Assembly: GCA_030123605.1 (NCBI GenBank)
Contig: CP126123.1
Location: 1,840,001 to 1,904,000 of the forward strand
Origin: Nitrospira sp.
GTDB lineage: Bacteria > Nitrospirota > Nitrospiria > Nitrospirales > Nitrospiraceae
Direction of reading: 5' to 3'
DNA length: 64,000 nucleotides
Below are positions 1 to 8,944 of the stretch, in pieces. Position 1 is the stretch's first letter. Each line of letters opens with the position of its first letter. The notes below the pieces were generated by a model. It was not told the origin of the DNA, did no database searches, and saw nothing but the letters and a program-made list of their open reading frames with translations. The position numbers were made by a program, and so were the translations under genes.

Positions 1-2
1 AT

Positions 3-644
3 AAGCCGGACATCGACTATCGACCGGAGGAACTGATCGAATCCGTACGCGGGCTCATGGAGGCACTCGACCTCCCGACCGCCACGCTGGTCGGCAATTC
101 CATGGGAGGTGGCGTGGCGATTGGCATGGCCTTGACCCACCCGGAGTTGGTCGATCGGCTGGTCTTGATCGACGGCTTGCCCGACCATATACGAGAACGC
201 CTGGTCAGTCCGCTGATGCGACGCGCGATCGATACGCATGTGCCTGTCTGGCTGGCTCGAGTCGGCTCCTGGCTGTTCGGCAACCGCACGATGGAAACTG
301 TGTTGCGCGAAATCGTCTACGATCAGACCCTGTTGACACCGGCGGTTCTCGACCGCTCCAACCGGAATCGACGGCGGGCCGACATGATCGCGCCGCTCCT
401 GTCGATTCGGGACAGCCTGCCCCGCTGGGAACAAGACTATGCCACCAGGCTCAAGGAGATCCGACATCCCACGTTGATTCTCTGGGGCGAACATGACCGG
501 CTCTTCCCACCCCAGGTCGGTCGCGACCTCCAGTCCGCCATTCCACAATCCCGACTGATCGTGATTCCCCGCGCGGGTCACATCCCTCAGTGGGAACAAC
601 CGCAGGTGGTCAACCGGCATCTCATCGACTTTCTACAACCTTGA
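3..644 (+). CDS. alpha/beta-fold hydrolase (5' end outside window)
   Basis: The frame is open from the window edge, so the true start lies upstream; 213 residues are visible. The nucleophile elbow GNSMGGG puts the catalytic Ser near visible residue 33. WGEHDRLFPP supplies the acid and RAGHIPQWEQP the His, so the triad is complete. The cap region between them is rich in Arg and Trp, as in small-molecule esterases and C-C bond hydrolases. The substrate cannot be told from sequence. The gene is followed by a 70-bp gap and then the thiol peroxidase gene on the same strand. Confidence 0.85.
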   Translation, partial: KPDIDYRPEELIESVRGLMEALDLPTATLVGNSMGGGVAIGMALTHPELVDRLVLIDGLPDHIRERLVSPLMRRAIDTHVPVWLARVGSWLFGNRTMETVLREIVYDQTLLTPAVLDRSNRNRRRADMIAPLLSIRDSLPRWEQDYATRLKEIRHPTLILWGEHDRLFPPQVGRDLQSAIPQSRLIVIPRAGHIPQWEQPQVVNRHLIDFLQP

Positions 645-714
645 CAGGGGGCCGGCGCATCCATAGAGTGGCGGGGACAGACTCACCGCCATCCGTTCAT
701 CGAGGGAGAGTTCC

Positions 715-1401
715 ATGTTGCCGATTCAATCCCGAGCGATCAGTTCCCCCATGCTTCCCCGCCTCATAATCCCCCTGATTTGCCTGGGGATCAGCGGGTG
801 CGGCAGCTTGCCCGATGCCGGCCGACCGGACTTTGCCTATAAAAACCTCCCCGTCGCCAACGGCAGTGCAACATCGGGCGAGGGCAACAGCATCCTGTTT
901 CAAGGCAAGCCGCTGATGCTCTCCGGCATGGGCATCAAGGTCGGCGACAGCCTGCGCGACGTGAAGCTGGTCCAAACGGACTTGTCCATGGTCAACATCA
1001 ACGAGACCAAGGGGAAGGGAAAGGTGCGCATCATCAGCATCGTCCCATCCCTCGACACCAAGGTCTGTGAGCAGCAAACCCACTACCTGAGCGAGAAGAA
1101 CAAGGGGCTGGATCGGATGGTGGAACTCATTACCGTCAGCATCGACACCCCCTTCGCCCAAAAACGTTTCGCGGAGGAGGCGAAGATCGCCAACGTGACC
1201 TTCCTCTCCGATTTTCGCGCCGCCGATTTCGGCAAGGCCCACGGGCTGCTGCTCAAGGACCCCCATCTCCTGAGCCGCGCGGTGATAGTGGTGGACAAGG
1301 ACAACAAGGTCCGCTATCTCCAAATCACTCCCGAGTTGGCGCAACTACCGGATCTGGAAGAGGCCTTCCGATTCGCGCGTTCACTTGTCACGGCCAGTTG
1401 A
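715..1401 (+). CDS. thiol peroxidase-like lipoprotein (Tpx family, 1-Cys)
   Basis: This 228-residue peroxiredoxin of the atypical Tpx class should reduce hydroperoxides. The N-terminus has a hydrophobic stretch and a lipobox, I-S-G-C29, so the protein is probably lipid-anchored in the envelope; E. coli Tpx is a cytoplasmic or periplasmic soluble protein. The peroxidatic site PSLDTKVC (Cys118) and the Arg of the conserved LLSRAVIVVD segment are present. The resolving Cys, which in E. coli lies in the RFC segment after PFAQ, is Ala153 here (PFAQKRFA), so the usual intramolecular disulfide cannot form. A purine-rich GGGAGAG lies before the ATG. The reductant is unknown. Confidence 0.85.
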   Translation: MLPIQSRAISSPMLPRLIIPLICLGISGCGSLPDAGRPDFAYKNLPVANGSATSGEGNSILFQGKPLMLSGMGIKVGDSLRDVKLVQTDLSMVNINETKGKGKVRIISIVPSLDTKVCEQQTHYLSEKNKGLDRMVELITVSIDTPFAQKRFAEEAKIANVTFLSDFRAADFGKAHGLLLKDPHLLSRAVIVVDKDNKVRYLQITPELAQLPDLEEAFRFARSLVTAS

Positions 1402-1489
1402 TTCAACGCGATTGACTCATCGAACCAAGAATCATCGGCGCGACGAGTCGCGATTCAACGGAGCAATGCATCAATGACTCAGTGACTCT

Positions 1490-2893
1490 ATGGCGCACTA
1501 TGACCTCTTAGTCATCGGCACGGGCCCGGCCGGCCAGAAGGCCGCCATCCAAGCGGCCAAGCTGGGGAAAAAAGTCGGCATCGTCGAACGCAAGCAGGTC
1601 GTCGGCGGCGTCTGCACGAATACCGGCACCATCCCCAGCAAGTCTCTCCGCGAAGCCGTGCTCTACCTCTCCGGGTTCCATCAACGCAACCTGTACGGCG
1701 CCAGTTACCGCGTCAAACAGGACATCACGATGGACGACCTCAGCTTCCGTTCCAACCACGTCATCAAGCGGGAGATCGAGATCATCCAGAATCAGATGGC
1801 CCGCAACAATGTCGAAATGTTTTTCGGCACAGCGAGCTTCGTCGACCCGCACCGCCTGCGCATCGAAGGCTCCGACGATCACCACGAACATACGGCCGAC
1901 TTCATCGTCATCGCCTGCGGGACCATCCCGGCCAGGCCGACCCATATCCCGTTCGACGACCAATCCATCATCGATACGGACGGGATCTTGGCCCTCAAAC
2001 AACTCCCCAAATCCATCACCATCATCGGCGGTGGCGTGATCGGCACCGAATATGCCTCGATCCTGGCCATGATGGGCATCCATGTCACCTTGATCGAGCG
2101 GCGGCCTCGCCTGCTCGAATTCGTCGACACCGAAATCATCGAGGCGCTGCAGTACCAGATGCGCAGCATCGGGGTGACATTACGGTTCAACGAGGAAGTT
2201 GTCTCCGTGGAACCACGGGCGGAACAGCAAGTCGTCGTTCGGCTCAAGAGCGGCAAGGAAATCAGCGCCACGACCGTGCTCTATTCGGTCGGCCGCGTCG
2301 GCGCGAGTCCCGCGCTCAGCCTGGAAACCGTCGGCCTGAGCGCCGACGACCGGGGCCGCCTCAAGGTCAACGAACACTTCCAGACCGCCGTGCCTCATAT
2401 CTATGCAGCCGGCGACATCATCGGATTTCCTGCGCTGGCATCCACATCCATGCAGCAGGGCCGCCATGCCGCCTGCCATGCCTTCGACATTCCCTGCAAA
2501 ACCCAGTCGGAGCTGATGCCTTACGGCATCTATTCGATTCCCGAAATCTCCATGGTCGGGCGCAACGAAGACGATCTCACGAAAAACGGTATCCCCTATG
2601 CCGTCGGTATCGCGCGCTACCGGGAGATCGCCCGCGGACAGATCATCGGAGACGAGATCGGCATGTTGAAACTCCTCTTCCACAACAAAACTCGCGAGCT
2701 GTTGGGCGTCCATGCGATTGGCGAAGGGGCCACAGAGCTCATCCACATCGGTCAAACCGTCATGGCCTACCATGGACAAATCGACTACTTCATGGATACG
2801 GTCTTCAATTATCCGACGCTGGCGGAATGTTATCGAGTCGCGGCGCTGGACGGCATCAACCAACTGCCCCGCCCCTGGGCGCCGAGGGCGTGA
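1490..2893 (+). CDS. sthA: soluble NAD(P)+ transhydrogenase (Si-specific)
   Basis: This 467-residue flavoprotein of the pyridine nucleotide-disulfide reductase family should move hydride between NADPH and NAD+ in the cytoplasm. The FAD-binding GTGPAG motif is at residues 10-15 and the second Rossmann motif IIGGGVIG near 180. The redox-disulfide segment reads GGVCTNTGTIPSK: the second Cys of lipoamide dehydrogenases is Thr, which is the hallmark of SthA. The C-terminal dimerisation domain (HAIGEGATELIHIGQ, then FNYPTLAECYR) is complete. Length matches E. coli SthA (466 aa). It stands alone between tpx and tenA. A lipoamide dehydrogenase role is excluded by the missing Cys. Confidence 0.92.
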   Translation: MAHYDLLVIGTGPAGQKAAIQAAKLGKKVGIVERKQVVGGVCTNTGTIPSKSLREAVLYLSGFHQRNLYGASYRVKQDITMDDLSFRSNHVIKREIEIIQNQMARNNVEMFFGTASFVDPHRLRIEGSDDHHEHTADFIVIACGTIPARPTHIPFDDQSIIDTDGILALKQLPKSITIIGGGVIGTEYASILAMMGIHVTLIERRPRLLEFVDTEIIEALQYQMRSIGVTLRFNEEVVSVEPRAEQQVVVRLKSGKEISATTVLYSVGRVGASPALSLETVGLSADDRGRLKVNEHFQTAVPHIYAAGDIIGFPALASTSMQQGRHAACHAFDIPCKTQSELMPYGIYSIPEISMVGRNEDDLTKNGIPYAVGIARYREIARGQIIGDEIGMLKLLFHNKTRELLGVHAIGEGATELIHIGQTVMAYHGQIDYFMDTVFNYPTLAECYRVAALDGINQLPRPWAPRA

Positions 2894-2981
2894 CACGTCG
2901 TTCGTGAAGCGCAAGCGGGAATGATTCTTTCTCTGTAGTTGTTCGCGAGATACGCGTTACGCCGACGAAGGAGGATCTTGC

Positions 2982-3650
2982 ATGTCGTTTTCGAACCATC
3001 TTCGAAAAATAGCCCAACCCGTGTGGGACGCGCAGCTGACTCACCCGTTCGTCCTCGCGCTCGGCAAGGGCACATTGTCGGAGCGCAAGTTTCGGTACTA
3101 CATCCTGCAGGACGCCCGCTTCCTCGCAGAGTTGGCCCGCGTCTTCGCCGCCGGTTCCTTGCGCGCACCGGACTCCGAATCGGGACTGCGCTTTGCCAAG
3201 CTGGCCGAAGACACCATCACGGTCGAACGTAGCCTCCACGAGAATTACGGCAAGCGTTGGAAACTCTCGCCGCAAGACATGCTGAACGAACCGATGGCTC
3301 CCACCAACTACGCCTATACCCGCCACATGCTCGCCGTCGCTCAGGGCGGTACCGCCACGGAGATCGCCGTCGTCGCCCTCCCCTGCGCCTGGATCTACTG
3401 CGTCGTCGGCAAACACCTCCTCAAGAACGGCACCCCTCCGGCCAAACATCCCTACCGAGACTGGTTGTTGCTCTATGCCTCACCCGAATTCGAGGCGGTA
3501 CAGGAATGGATGCGGGCCAGGATCGATACCTGGGCACGGACTACGGGGCACGAGGAAAAGAAGCGGATGGAGCAGGCTTTCTTGATCAGTTCGAAATATG
3601 AGTGGATGTTTTGGGAGATGGCCTGGAACGAAGAAAAGTGGCCGGTGTGA
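2982..3650 (+). CDS. tenA: TenA-family thiaminase II / aminopyrimidine aminohydrolase
   Basis: This 222-residue all-helical protein of the TenA/PqqC fold should salvage the pyrimidine half of degraded thiamin by hydrolysing aminopyrimidine to HMP, or cleave thiamin. It has the family start (WDAQLTHPFVLALGKG), the helix YYILQDARFLAELARV, and the LPCAWIYC segment corresponding to the catalytic Cys region of Bacillus TenA. The C-terminal FLISSKYEWMFWEMAW helix is typical. A strong AAGGAGG at 2968-2974, seven bases before the ATG, fixes the start. HMP kinase ThiD, the next step of salvage, is encoded 5.3 kb downstream on the same strand. No TPP riboswitch is visible upstream. Confidence 0.88.
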   Translation: MSFSNHLRKIAQPVWDAQLTHPFVLALGKGTLSERKFRYYILQDARFLAELARVFAAGSLRAPDSESGLRFAKLAEDTITVERSLHENYGKRWKLSPQDMLNEPMAPTNYAYTRHMLAVAQGGTATEIAVVALPCAWIYCVVGKHLLKNGTPPAKHPYRDWLLLYASPEFEAVQEWMRARIDTWARTTGHEEKKRMEQAFLISSKYEWMFWEMAWNEEKWPV

Positions 3651-4068
3651 GCGCGCGGGTCCTGTCGCCGCGCAGCCCAGCCGTGCTCACTCCACCCATC
3701 CCCCAGTGGGTCCCTTCCGTTGCGCGCGTCTAGGCGCCCAGCGCGGCGCCACCCGTGAACGCCTCATGCCCCAGAACGAGAGTGGGTAAACGGTGTGCTG
3801 GCTGGATGTCCCTCTGCTCGCAGAACGCGCACACTCAGAAGGTGCTCGTCCGATGCGCGCACGCCGGGACAATCCAACCAGCTGCTCATATACTTGCTCG
3901 TCCAGAATGAGGAACAACGGAGACGAGATTGCGACTAAGCCCTCAGCACTACATCACTCACTAACGACAACCAGCCACGCAAGGATGGAAGGTGAAAATA
4001 GGAAAGCCACCAAGCCTTGCCTTAACTACAAATCGCTCGACTTAAAGTGATCAATCACGGATAGCGCA
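3651..4068. other. intergenic region, 418 bp, with an interspersed repeat
   Basis: No convincing gene. The left half is GC-rich and contains the 47-nt repeat also found near 23.5 kb. The right half, from about 3880, is distinctly A-rich and leads into the broken FRG gene, which suggests a boundary between resident and acquired DNA. Confidence 0.5.
3815..3861 (+). repeat. 47-nt interspersed repeat, copy 1
   Basis: Begins TGCTCGCAGAACGCGCAC and ends CGATGCGCGCA. It matches 23510-23556 with three transitions over 47 positions. Both copies lie in intergenic gaps after the end of a plus-strand gene. Function unknown. Confidence 0.8.
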
Positions 4069-4189
4069 ATGGAGACAAAACAATTTGAGCAATGGAATGA
4101 GTTCCGAACTTTTGTCGATAGTGATAGGCAGACTCTTCCGGTCTACTGGCGTGCGCAGAAAGATCCATCCTGGGTCCTAGGGCGTGTCG

Positions 4190-4579
4190 TCAAATTAGCC
4201 AAATGACTGAGGCGGTAAGGTGCAGGGCCGCCAAGAAGTTCCGGGCCGTTTTGTCATAGCGGGTGGCGATGCAGCGGAACTGCTTGAGTTTGGCAAAGAA
4301 GTTCTCGATCAAATGCCGTGCCGTGTACAAGGTACGGTCATACGTTCGCAGCGTGTGACGATTGCACCGTGGCGGAATGACGGCCTGTGTGCCGCGCGCT
4401 GTCAACGGTTCGATCACACGCGCATCTGCATCGTATCCCTTGTCAGCAATCAAAATGGGAGCGTGTAGCTGCGGGAGCAACACATCTGCGCCCTCCAGAT
4501 CACTGGCCTGGCCCGCTGACAGATGAACGCCGAGCGGATTACCCAAGGCATCCACCGTCGCATGAATCTTGGTACTCAA
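4190..4579 (-). CDS. IS5-family transposase, C-terminal frame (OrfB)
   Basis: 129 residues starting at a TTG, which is probably not used. The frame is open upstream into the A8 run of OrfA and lies in the -1 frame. It carries the second catalytic Asp in LIADKGYDAD and the Glu in LIENFFAKLKQFRCIATRYDK, completing the DDE triad begun in OrfA. It ends inside the left inverted repeat region. Confidence 0.87.
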   Translation of the reverse strand: MSTKIHATVDALGNPLGVHLSAGQASDLEGADVLLPQLHAPILIADKGYDADARVIEPLTARGTQAVIPPRCNRHTLRTYDRTLYTARHLIENFFAKLKQFRCIATRYDKTARNFLAALHLTASVIWLI

Positions 4580-4947
4580 CCCGCCTTTGCTCCGCCCAAT
4601 GGCTTGCGGCCCGTTTTTTTTCGCGCGCCAGCGCTGTGCTGATGAGCCCGCACAATCGTGCTGTCGATCATCGCATACTCGTTATCCGCATCACGACTCA
4701 GCTGCCGAAACACCCGCTCCCACACCCCACGCTCCGCCCAGCGACTAAACCGGCGATGGGCATTCTTCCAGTCACCAAACCGCTCCGGTAAGTCGCGCCA
4801 GGGAATGCCGGCGCGGTAGCGGTAGAGAACCGCTTCAACGAAGAGCCGATTGTCCGCCGCCGGGCGACCGACTTGGCCAACCCGGCCGGGGAGCAACACA
4901 CCGATGCGCTCCCATTGGTCGTCGCGTAACCCATAACGTCGTATCAT
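4576..4947 (-). CDS. IS5-family transposase, N-terminal frame (OrfA)
   Basis: 123 residues with the helix-turn-helix/DUF4096-like start (LRDDQWERIGVLLPG), the WRDLPERFGDW motif and the first catalytic Asp in AMIDSTIVRAH. Near its end the minus strand has an A8 run (plus-strand T8 at 4614-4621). There a -1 slip would join it to the second frame to give a full DDE transposase of about 260 residues. On its own OrfA may act as a regulator. Confidence 0.88.
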   Translation of the reverse strand: MIRRYGLRDDQWERIGVLLPGRVGQVGRPAADNRLFVEAVLYRYRAGIPWRDLPERFGDWKNAHRRFSRWAERGVWERVFRQLSRDADNEYAMIDSTIVRAHQHSAGARKKTGRKPLGGAKAG

Positions 4948-5650
4948 TCCCGCAATTTACTACACAGCACTCAATTTGACGACACGCCCTAGCATCCCGG
5001 TTCGAAAGATTGATCCTGGACCTTAACGGTGGCTGGAAGACAACTGCGAGTAAGGTCTACCCATACGCTGGAAGGCTTGTTCGGAATGGCAAACCGTTCT
5101 GGGCGAGCGGCTTTTACCAAGGCATGCGAGACCGCTACCTCGACGCATTCAAACGCGCCGCCAGCGGGCTACGCGGACCGAATCCAACGCCATTGGATCT
5201 CGACCAGTGGTGGGCGTTAGGACGGCACCATGGTTTGATCACGCCGCTGCTTGACTGGACTGAGTCCCCCTACATCGCAGCGTTCTTTGCCTTGACGGAA
5301 CTCCACACCGAAATGCTGTCAAAGGGAAACGGGCTGACATTCCAGGGGCGAGAAATATCCTTGTATCGGAAAACAAAGGGGTCGGGAGTCTTTTATCTAT
5401 CCAACATCATTCACTCCCTGCCGGACAGGCACCGATGGGAGTCGTGATCCGCGATGGGATTGACGGCGGCTCCATACGCTGTTGTGGAAGCGTCCGACAT
5501 ACTCCTTCACTTGCTCAGATCAAGACGGACATGAGGCCTGTGTGTCGCAGACAGACCATACAGTCGATGCACTTGTTCCCGTCAGTTTAAGGGGGTGAGG
5601 GCTGACGCGGGTAGTGCCAGACGTGCCCGAACAGCACCCTACCCACACGC

Positions 5651-5809
5651 TCAACTGGCCTTGCGGTATTCTTCCTGCTGATTGAGCGGTTCGACATCCC
5701 AATCCGGCTCTTCTTCACCCATCATGGGATCACTCTCCTGGGTGACAGAAGCCCAGACGGCAATGGCACAAAACAGGATCGTCAAGGCGATGAGGAAGTA
5801 AACCGGCAT
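5651..5809 (-). CDS. small single-pass membrane protein, 52 aa
   Basis: Start chosen at the ATG at 5809 because GAGGAGG precedes it at good spacing; a longer frame starting at 5866 lacks such a site. Residues 3-20 (VYFLIALTILFCAIAVWA) form one membrane helix. The tail is acidic (MMGEEEPDWDVEP) and ends in a Gln/Glu-rich stretch. It resembles small respiratory-complex or stress peptides in layout only; no family is recognised. Confidence 0.6.
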   Translation of the reverse strand: MPVYFLIALTILFCAIAVWASVTQESDPMMGEEEPDWDVEPLNQQEEYRKAS

Positions 5810-6311
5810 AGTGACCTCCTCTGTTCCTGGTTGTCCTACTTCCATCCTAGTCCTGCCATCGGTCATAGACTACAAGGGAAACACCTAGGTTAGGCATGAA
5901 ATTTCCCTGTGGTGAAAGCCAGAATGAGAACGCGTCTTTCATACCACGATGTCTTCTGTCAGGCTTCACGCATCGTGCCATCCTTACTGACAAGACTTCA
6001 TGTACTCCTGGCTTGCGAGGCGACGACCGGACCGATCAGCTGCCGGGAGCCATCGCGCCCGGTTTGCACGATACTGTGGGATCGCCGTACCGACAAGTTC
6101 TCACTTGGCCAACGGTTCAAGGGTCGGATCTATGAGCGACGCTGCGATCTCACGCCGAACGGCAAGCATTGATCGCTTTACCGGTCCTCCTGCCCGCTCT
6201 GTCTGTTACTCGACAAACAGTCACTCGATTGTCTCTCCCCTCAGCTTTCGTCCTACTTTGTGATAGGCTGGGCCGACTCTTGTTCTTCTCCACATTGCAT
6301 CTGAATGTTGC
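5810..6311. other. intergenic region, 502 bp
   Basis: Lies between the divergent small membrane gene and the HEAT-repeat gene, so it should hold promoters for both. Several short open frames cross it, but none has a ribosome site plus recognisable protein features. No RNA gene or repeat is seen. Confidence 0.4.
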
Positions 6312-7361
6312 ATGACAAGCGCTTCTCCATCATCCACCATCCTGAGTTCACGAGAGATCTTCCTGCATCTGGGCGGACTTGTCGTATGTATCGGTTTGCT
6401 TGGTCTCTGGTATTGGCTCTCGACCGGCGCGCGGGCGGTGCCGGCGTTGATCGAGTTGCTCAAGGATGACAACCCTTCGACGCGCATCATTGCGGCGGAG
6501 CAATTGGGACAGCTCGGACCGGCTGCGAAGGCGGCGGTGCCGCTGCTGCTCGCACAAGCCACGCAAGACGGCAACCAGCATGCCAACACCACGGCGGCTG
6601 CGGCGCTCAAGTCGATCGATTTGACGGCAGCCCGTCTGGTCATGGCCCACTTCACGCCGCACCTTCAGGATCATGACGTCCGGCAACGCCGCACAGCCAC
6701 CGCCGTGCTCGGTAGCCTGGGGCCGGTGGCCACACCGGCCGTGCCGGCGCTGCTGGCTCTCTCGCATGACCCCGACGACCTGGTACGACGTAACAGGTTG
6801 ACGGCACTGGCGTACATCGGCATTCCATCGACGCCGATTGCAGCGGCCTTGCTGGACGGCTTGCGGGATGATTCGGCCCTGGTCCGCCAGACGGCCGTCG
6901 CCCAATTTGCCTTTACAGTTCCATTATCACAGGATGCCGTAACCGCCTTGACGCCGCTCCTCAACGATCATGATAAGACCATCGCTTCATTAACTCGCAG
7001 TGCCTTGGACAGGCCGAGGTCAGATGATGCAGCCCATCTCCAGTCGCTGAGCCTGATGACAGGCCAATCGACCGCGCGCGACTACGCCTTGCACCAACTC
7101 GCACAATCTGGCGCAGCGGCAAGCGCAGCCCTGCCGGCCGTCATGGCGCTGTTGCAGGACGACCAGCCTTTCGTTCGATACCTGGCGGCGGAAACGCTCG
7201 GCGCCATGGGCCCGGCGGCGAAGGACGCGATTTCTGCCCTCCGACAACAGATCGAAGATCCCGATCCGGTCGTGCGAACGACGGTCGCGGAAGCGCTCGC
7301 GGCCATTGAGGCACACGCGGCAATGCCCCCAGAATCGGCGGCAGAGGGACAACGTCGATGA
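6312..7361 (+). CDS. membrane-anchored HEAT-repeat protein
   Basis: 349 residues. One membrane helix near residues 18-37 is followed by about six HEAT/PBS-lyase-type repeats. They are recognisable by the recurring pattern of a V-P-A-L helix, a D-D or D-P turn, then V-R-x-x-A-A-x-x-L-G (for example VPALIELLKDDNPSTRIIAAEQLGQLG in sense, and a similar block near residue 290). Such repeats make protein-binding solenoids. The stop overlaps the next start (ATGA at 7358-7361), so the two genes are translationally coupled. Partner unknown. Confidence 0.82.
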   Translation: MTSASPSSTILSSREIFLHLGGLVVCIGLLGLWYWLSTGARAVPALIELLKDDNPSTRIIAAEQLGQLGPAAKAAVPLLLAQATQDGNQHANTTAAAALKSIDLTAARLVMAHFTPHLQDHDVRQRRTATAVLGSLGPVATPAVPALLALSHDPDDLVRRNRLTALAYIGIPSTPIAAALLDGLRDDSALVRQTAVAQFAFTVPLSQDAVTALTPLLNDHDKTIASLTRSALDRPRSDDAAHLQSLSLMTGQSTARDYALHQLAQSGAAASAALPAVMALLQDDQPFVRYLAAETLGAMGPAAKDAISALRQQIEDPDPVVRTTVAEALAAIEAHAAMPPESAAEGQRR

Positions 7362-7858
7362 CCGAACTGGTGCAAGACCGGTCCTCACGAGTCAGGCTCT
7401 TCACCCGCATCGGGTTCTGGGCCAGTTCGGTGATCGGCCTTCTGCTTCCTTGGGCCATCATACTGGCGGTCGACAAGACGGTACGACATATTCCGTTTGC
7501 GCAGGCTTGGCGATCCTTCACCCTGCACCTCTTCGCTCCCGGCTACAATCTTTTCCTCATCGGCCTGCTGACGGCGGTTCCCTTCGTCATCCTGTCGGTG
7601 GTGATATTGCTTCACCTGGGAACTGCCTCGATCCAAGCCCCAGAAATCGCGAACCGCCGCACACTGGGGCTCGCCTGTGCGTGGCTCGGCATGCTGACCC
7701 TGGCAGGCTGGACTCACATTGCGGTGCTCCTCCATCCCGATGCCCAAGGGGCGCTCGCCTATGTCTTTCTGCCGATCACCCTGCTCCTCCTGTTGCCGAT
7801 CGGGTACGCGGTGGGACGACTCGCGGCAAAACTCCTCCTGTCCACACGCTCACCTTAG
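7358..7858 (+). CDS. four-helix integral membrane protein
   Basis: 166 residues with four clear hydrophobic segments, at roughly 19-38, 62-86, 105-124 and 132-155, and a basic N-terminus. It is coupled to the HEAT-repeat gene by an ATGA overlap, which suggests the two act together at the membrane. No family recognised. Confidence 0.72.
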   Translation: MTELVQDRSSRVRLFTRIGFWASSVIGLLLPWAIILAVDKTVRHIPFAQAWRSFTLHLFAPGYNLFLIGLLTAVPFVILSVVILLHLGTASIQAPEIANRRTLGLACAWLGMLTLAGWTHIAVLLHPDAQGALAYVFLPITLLLLLPIGYAVGRLAAKLLLSTRSP

Positions 7859-7935
7859 AACGGTGCCGGACTGGACAGCGTCGAGCGCCTGAGTATAATG
7901 TGGGCGGTTATTGACTCGGCCGTGAGTAGCGATCG

Positions 7936-8913
7936 ATGACATACCTGCGTTGCCTCCTTATCCTCATCGTGCTCTGGCACTCGTCCGTCCAGGCCGCGTC
8001 GAAATATGAGGAGAGCCTGAAGGAATTGGCTGAAGGTGTGGCGGCGGAAGCCATCAAGATGAAAAAAGAGCGGTTGGCGGTCATGGACTTCGTCGACAGC
8101 AAGGGGGAGGTGACACCGATCGGACGGTTCCTCTCCGAAGAACTTGCGACGCACTTGCTCGTGGCCGGTGAACTTAAAGTGGTCGATCACAAACTCCTGG
8201 CCGCCACCATGAAAATGCATCGGCTCACCCAATTGGAAGCCTCACAGGCTAAAGCGGCCAAAAAGGTCGCGAAGGCATTGCGGGCCGACCTGTTCGTCAC
8301 CGGGGCCTACCTGGAAATTCCCGAAGGAATCCAGGTCACGGCCAAACTGATCGGTCCCTACACGGTCTATCCGGTCGGCGCGGCGCGGGCGGTCGTCCCG
8401 AAGGCCGGGCCGCTCGCCACTCTCCTCAAGAAACCTGATGCCCCGTCGCCCGCCGCAACGATCGCCGAGCCGGAGCAGACCGTTCCTGTGCTGGATAGCC
8501 ACGAGAATGACCAGTACAAAGTCAGCGTACTCGACATCACCCGGCAGGACGACCGGATCGCGTTGGACCTGTTGTTTGAAAACCGTTCTCCCCAACCGGT
8601 GAAGATCGGCTGCCAGTTGCTGGATACCTACCTACAGAACGAACAGGGTGAGCAATGGAAACAGGATGTCGCCCAGAGTCGCGAAGGGCTTTGTACCCGC
8701 GGCCTGGAACTGACCCCCATGAAGCAGCAGCGCGCAAATCTTTCGTTCCCAGCGGACGACAGGCCGACCCCGGGGACCTTCAGTCTGCATTACCGCGAAA
8801 CATCACCCAGGCCGGACCGCCTCGTCATTCTGGACGGGCTGAAACTGGGTGTAGCGCCGGCAGCCGGCGTCGAACCCTCTGCGACGCAGGAACCGGTCAC
8901 CTCCACACCATAA
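7936..8913 (+). CDS. FlgO-like secreted protein
   Basis: 325 residues. A signal peptide ends near VQAAS (residue 22). Residues 25-140 resemble the FlgO/CsgG-like fold: KERLAVMDFVDSKGEVTPIGRFLSEELATHLL, then FKVVDHK-like and LRADLFVTGAYLEIPEGIQVTAKLI blocks. FlgO proteins are outer-membrane-associated and affect flagella in Vibrio, but related domains occur widely in proteins without a flagellar role. The C-terminal half (from about 170) is a beta-rich domain after a Pro-rich linker. No flagellar genes are nearby. Confidence 0.7.
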   Translation: MTYLRCLLILIVLWHSSVQAASKYEESLKELAEGVAAEAIKMKKERLAVMDFVDSKGEVTPIGRFLSEELATHLLVAGELKVVDHKLLAATMKMHRLTQLEASQAKAAKKVAKALRADLFVTGAYLEIPEGIQVTAKLIGPYTVYPVGAARAVVPKAGPLATLLKKPDAPSPAATIAEPEQTVPVLDSHENDQYKVSVLDITRQDDRIALDLLFENRSPQPVKIGCQLLDTYLQNEQGEQWKQDVAQSREGLCTRGLELTPMKQQRANLSFPADDRPTPGTFSLHYRETSPRPDRLVILDGLKLGVAPAAGVEPSATQEPVTSTP

Positions 8914-8944
8914 TCGTCTCCGCAACCTCGGTACAGGGAACAGC

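Larger units (their letters stand above)
4181..4988 (-). mobile_element. IS5-family insertion sequence (808 bp)
   Basis: The ends are inverted repeats: GGCGTGTCGTCAAATT at the left and its reverse complement at the right. Both sides carry CTAG (4177-4180 and 4989-4992) as a 4-bp target duplication. Inside are two overlapping transposase frames with an A8 run between them, as in IS427-type members of IS5. The element is intact and interrupts the FRG gene. Confidence 0.92.
4069..5447 (+). pseudogene. FRG-domain protein gene interrupted by an IS5-like element
   Basis: Two pieces, 4069-4180 and 4993-5447, join in frame once the IS and one CTAG copy are removed. The joined product has about 189 residues, with the split near residue 37. 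It carries FRG-domain landmarks: YWRAQKDPSWVLASRFER at the start, then WWALGRHHGLITPLLDWT and SPYIAAFFAL. FRG proteins are of uncertain function and are common in islands and phage-defence loci. The C-terminus stops shortly after FYLSNIIHSLPD, shorter than many family members, so there may be a second lesion. The first piece can make only a short peptide. The surrounding DNA is less GC-rich than its neighbours. Confidence 0.8.

Noticed and set aside
697-1344. Long minus-strand frame opposite the thiol peroxidase gene
   Set aside because: Shadow of the high-GC coding strand; no ribosome site or domain, while the plus strand is a clear Tpx.
2894-2981. TPP riboswitch before tenA
   Set aside because: The 88-base gap lacks the CTGAGA and other conserved TPP box sequences.
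5896-6263. Short plus-strand frames in the 5.8-6.3 kb gap
   Set aside because: Three overlapping frames of similar length, none with a ribosome site or recognisable features.
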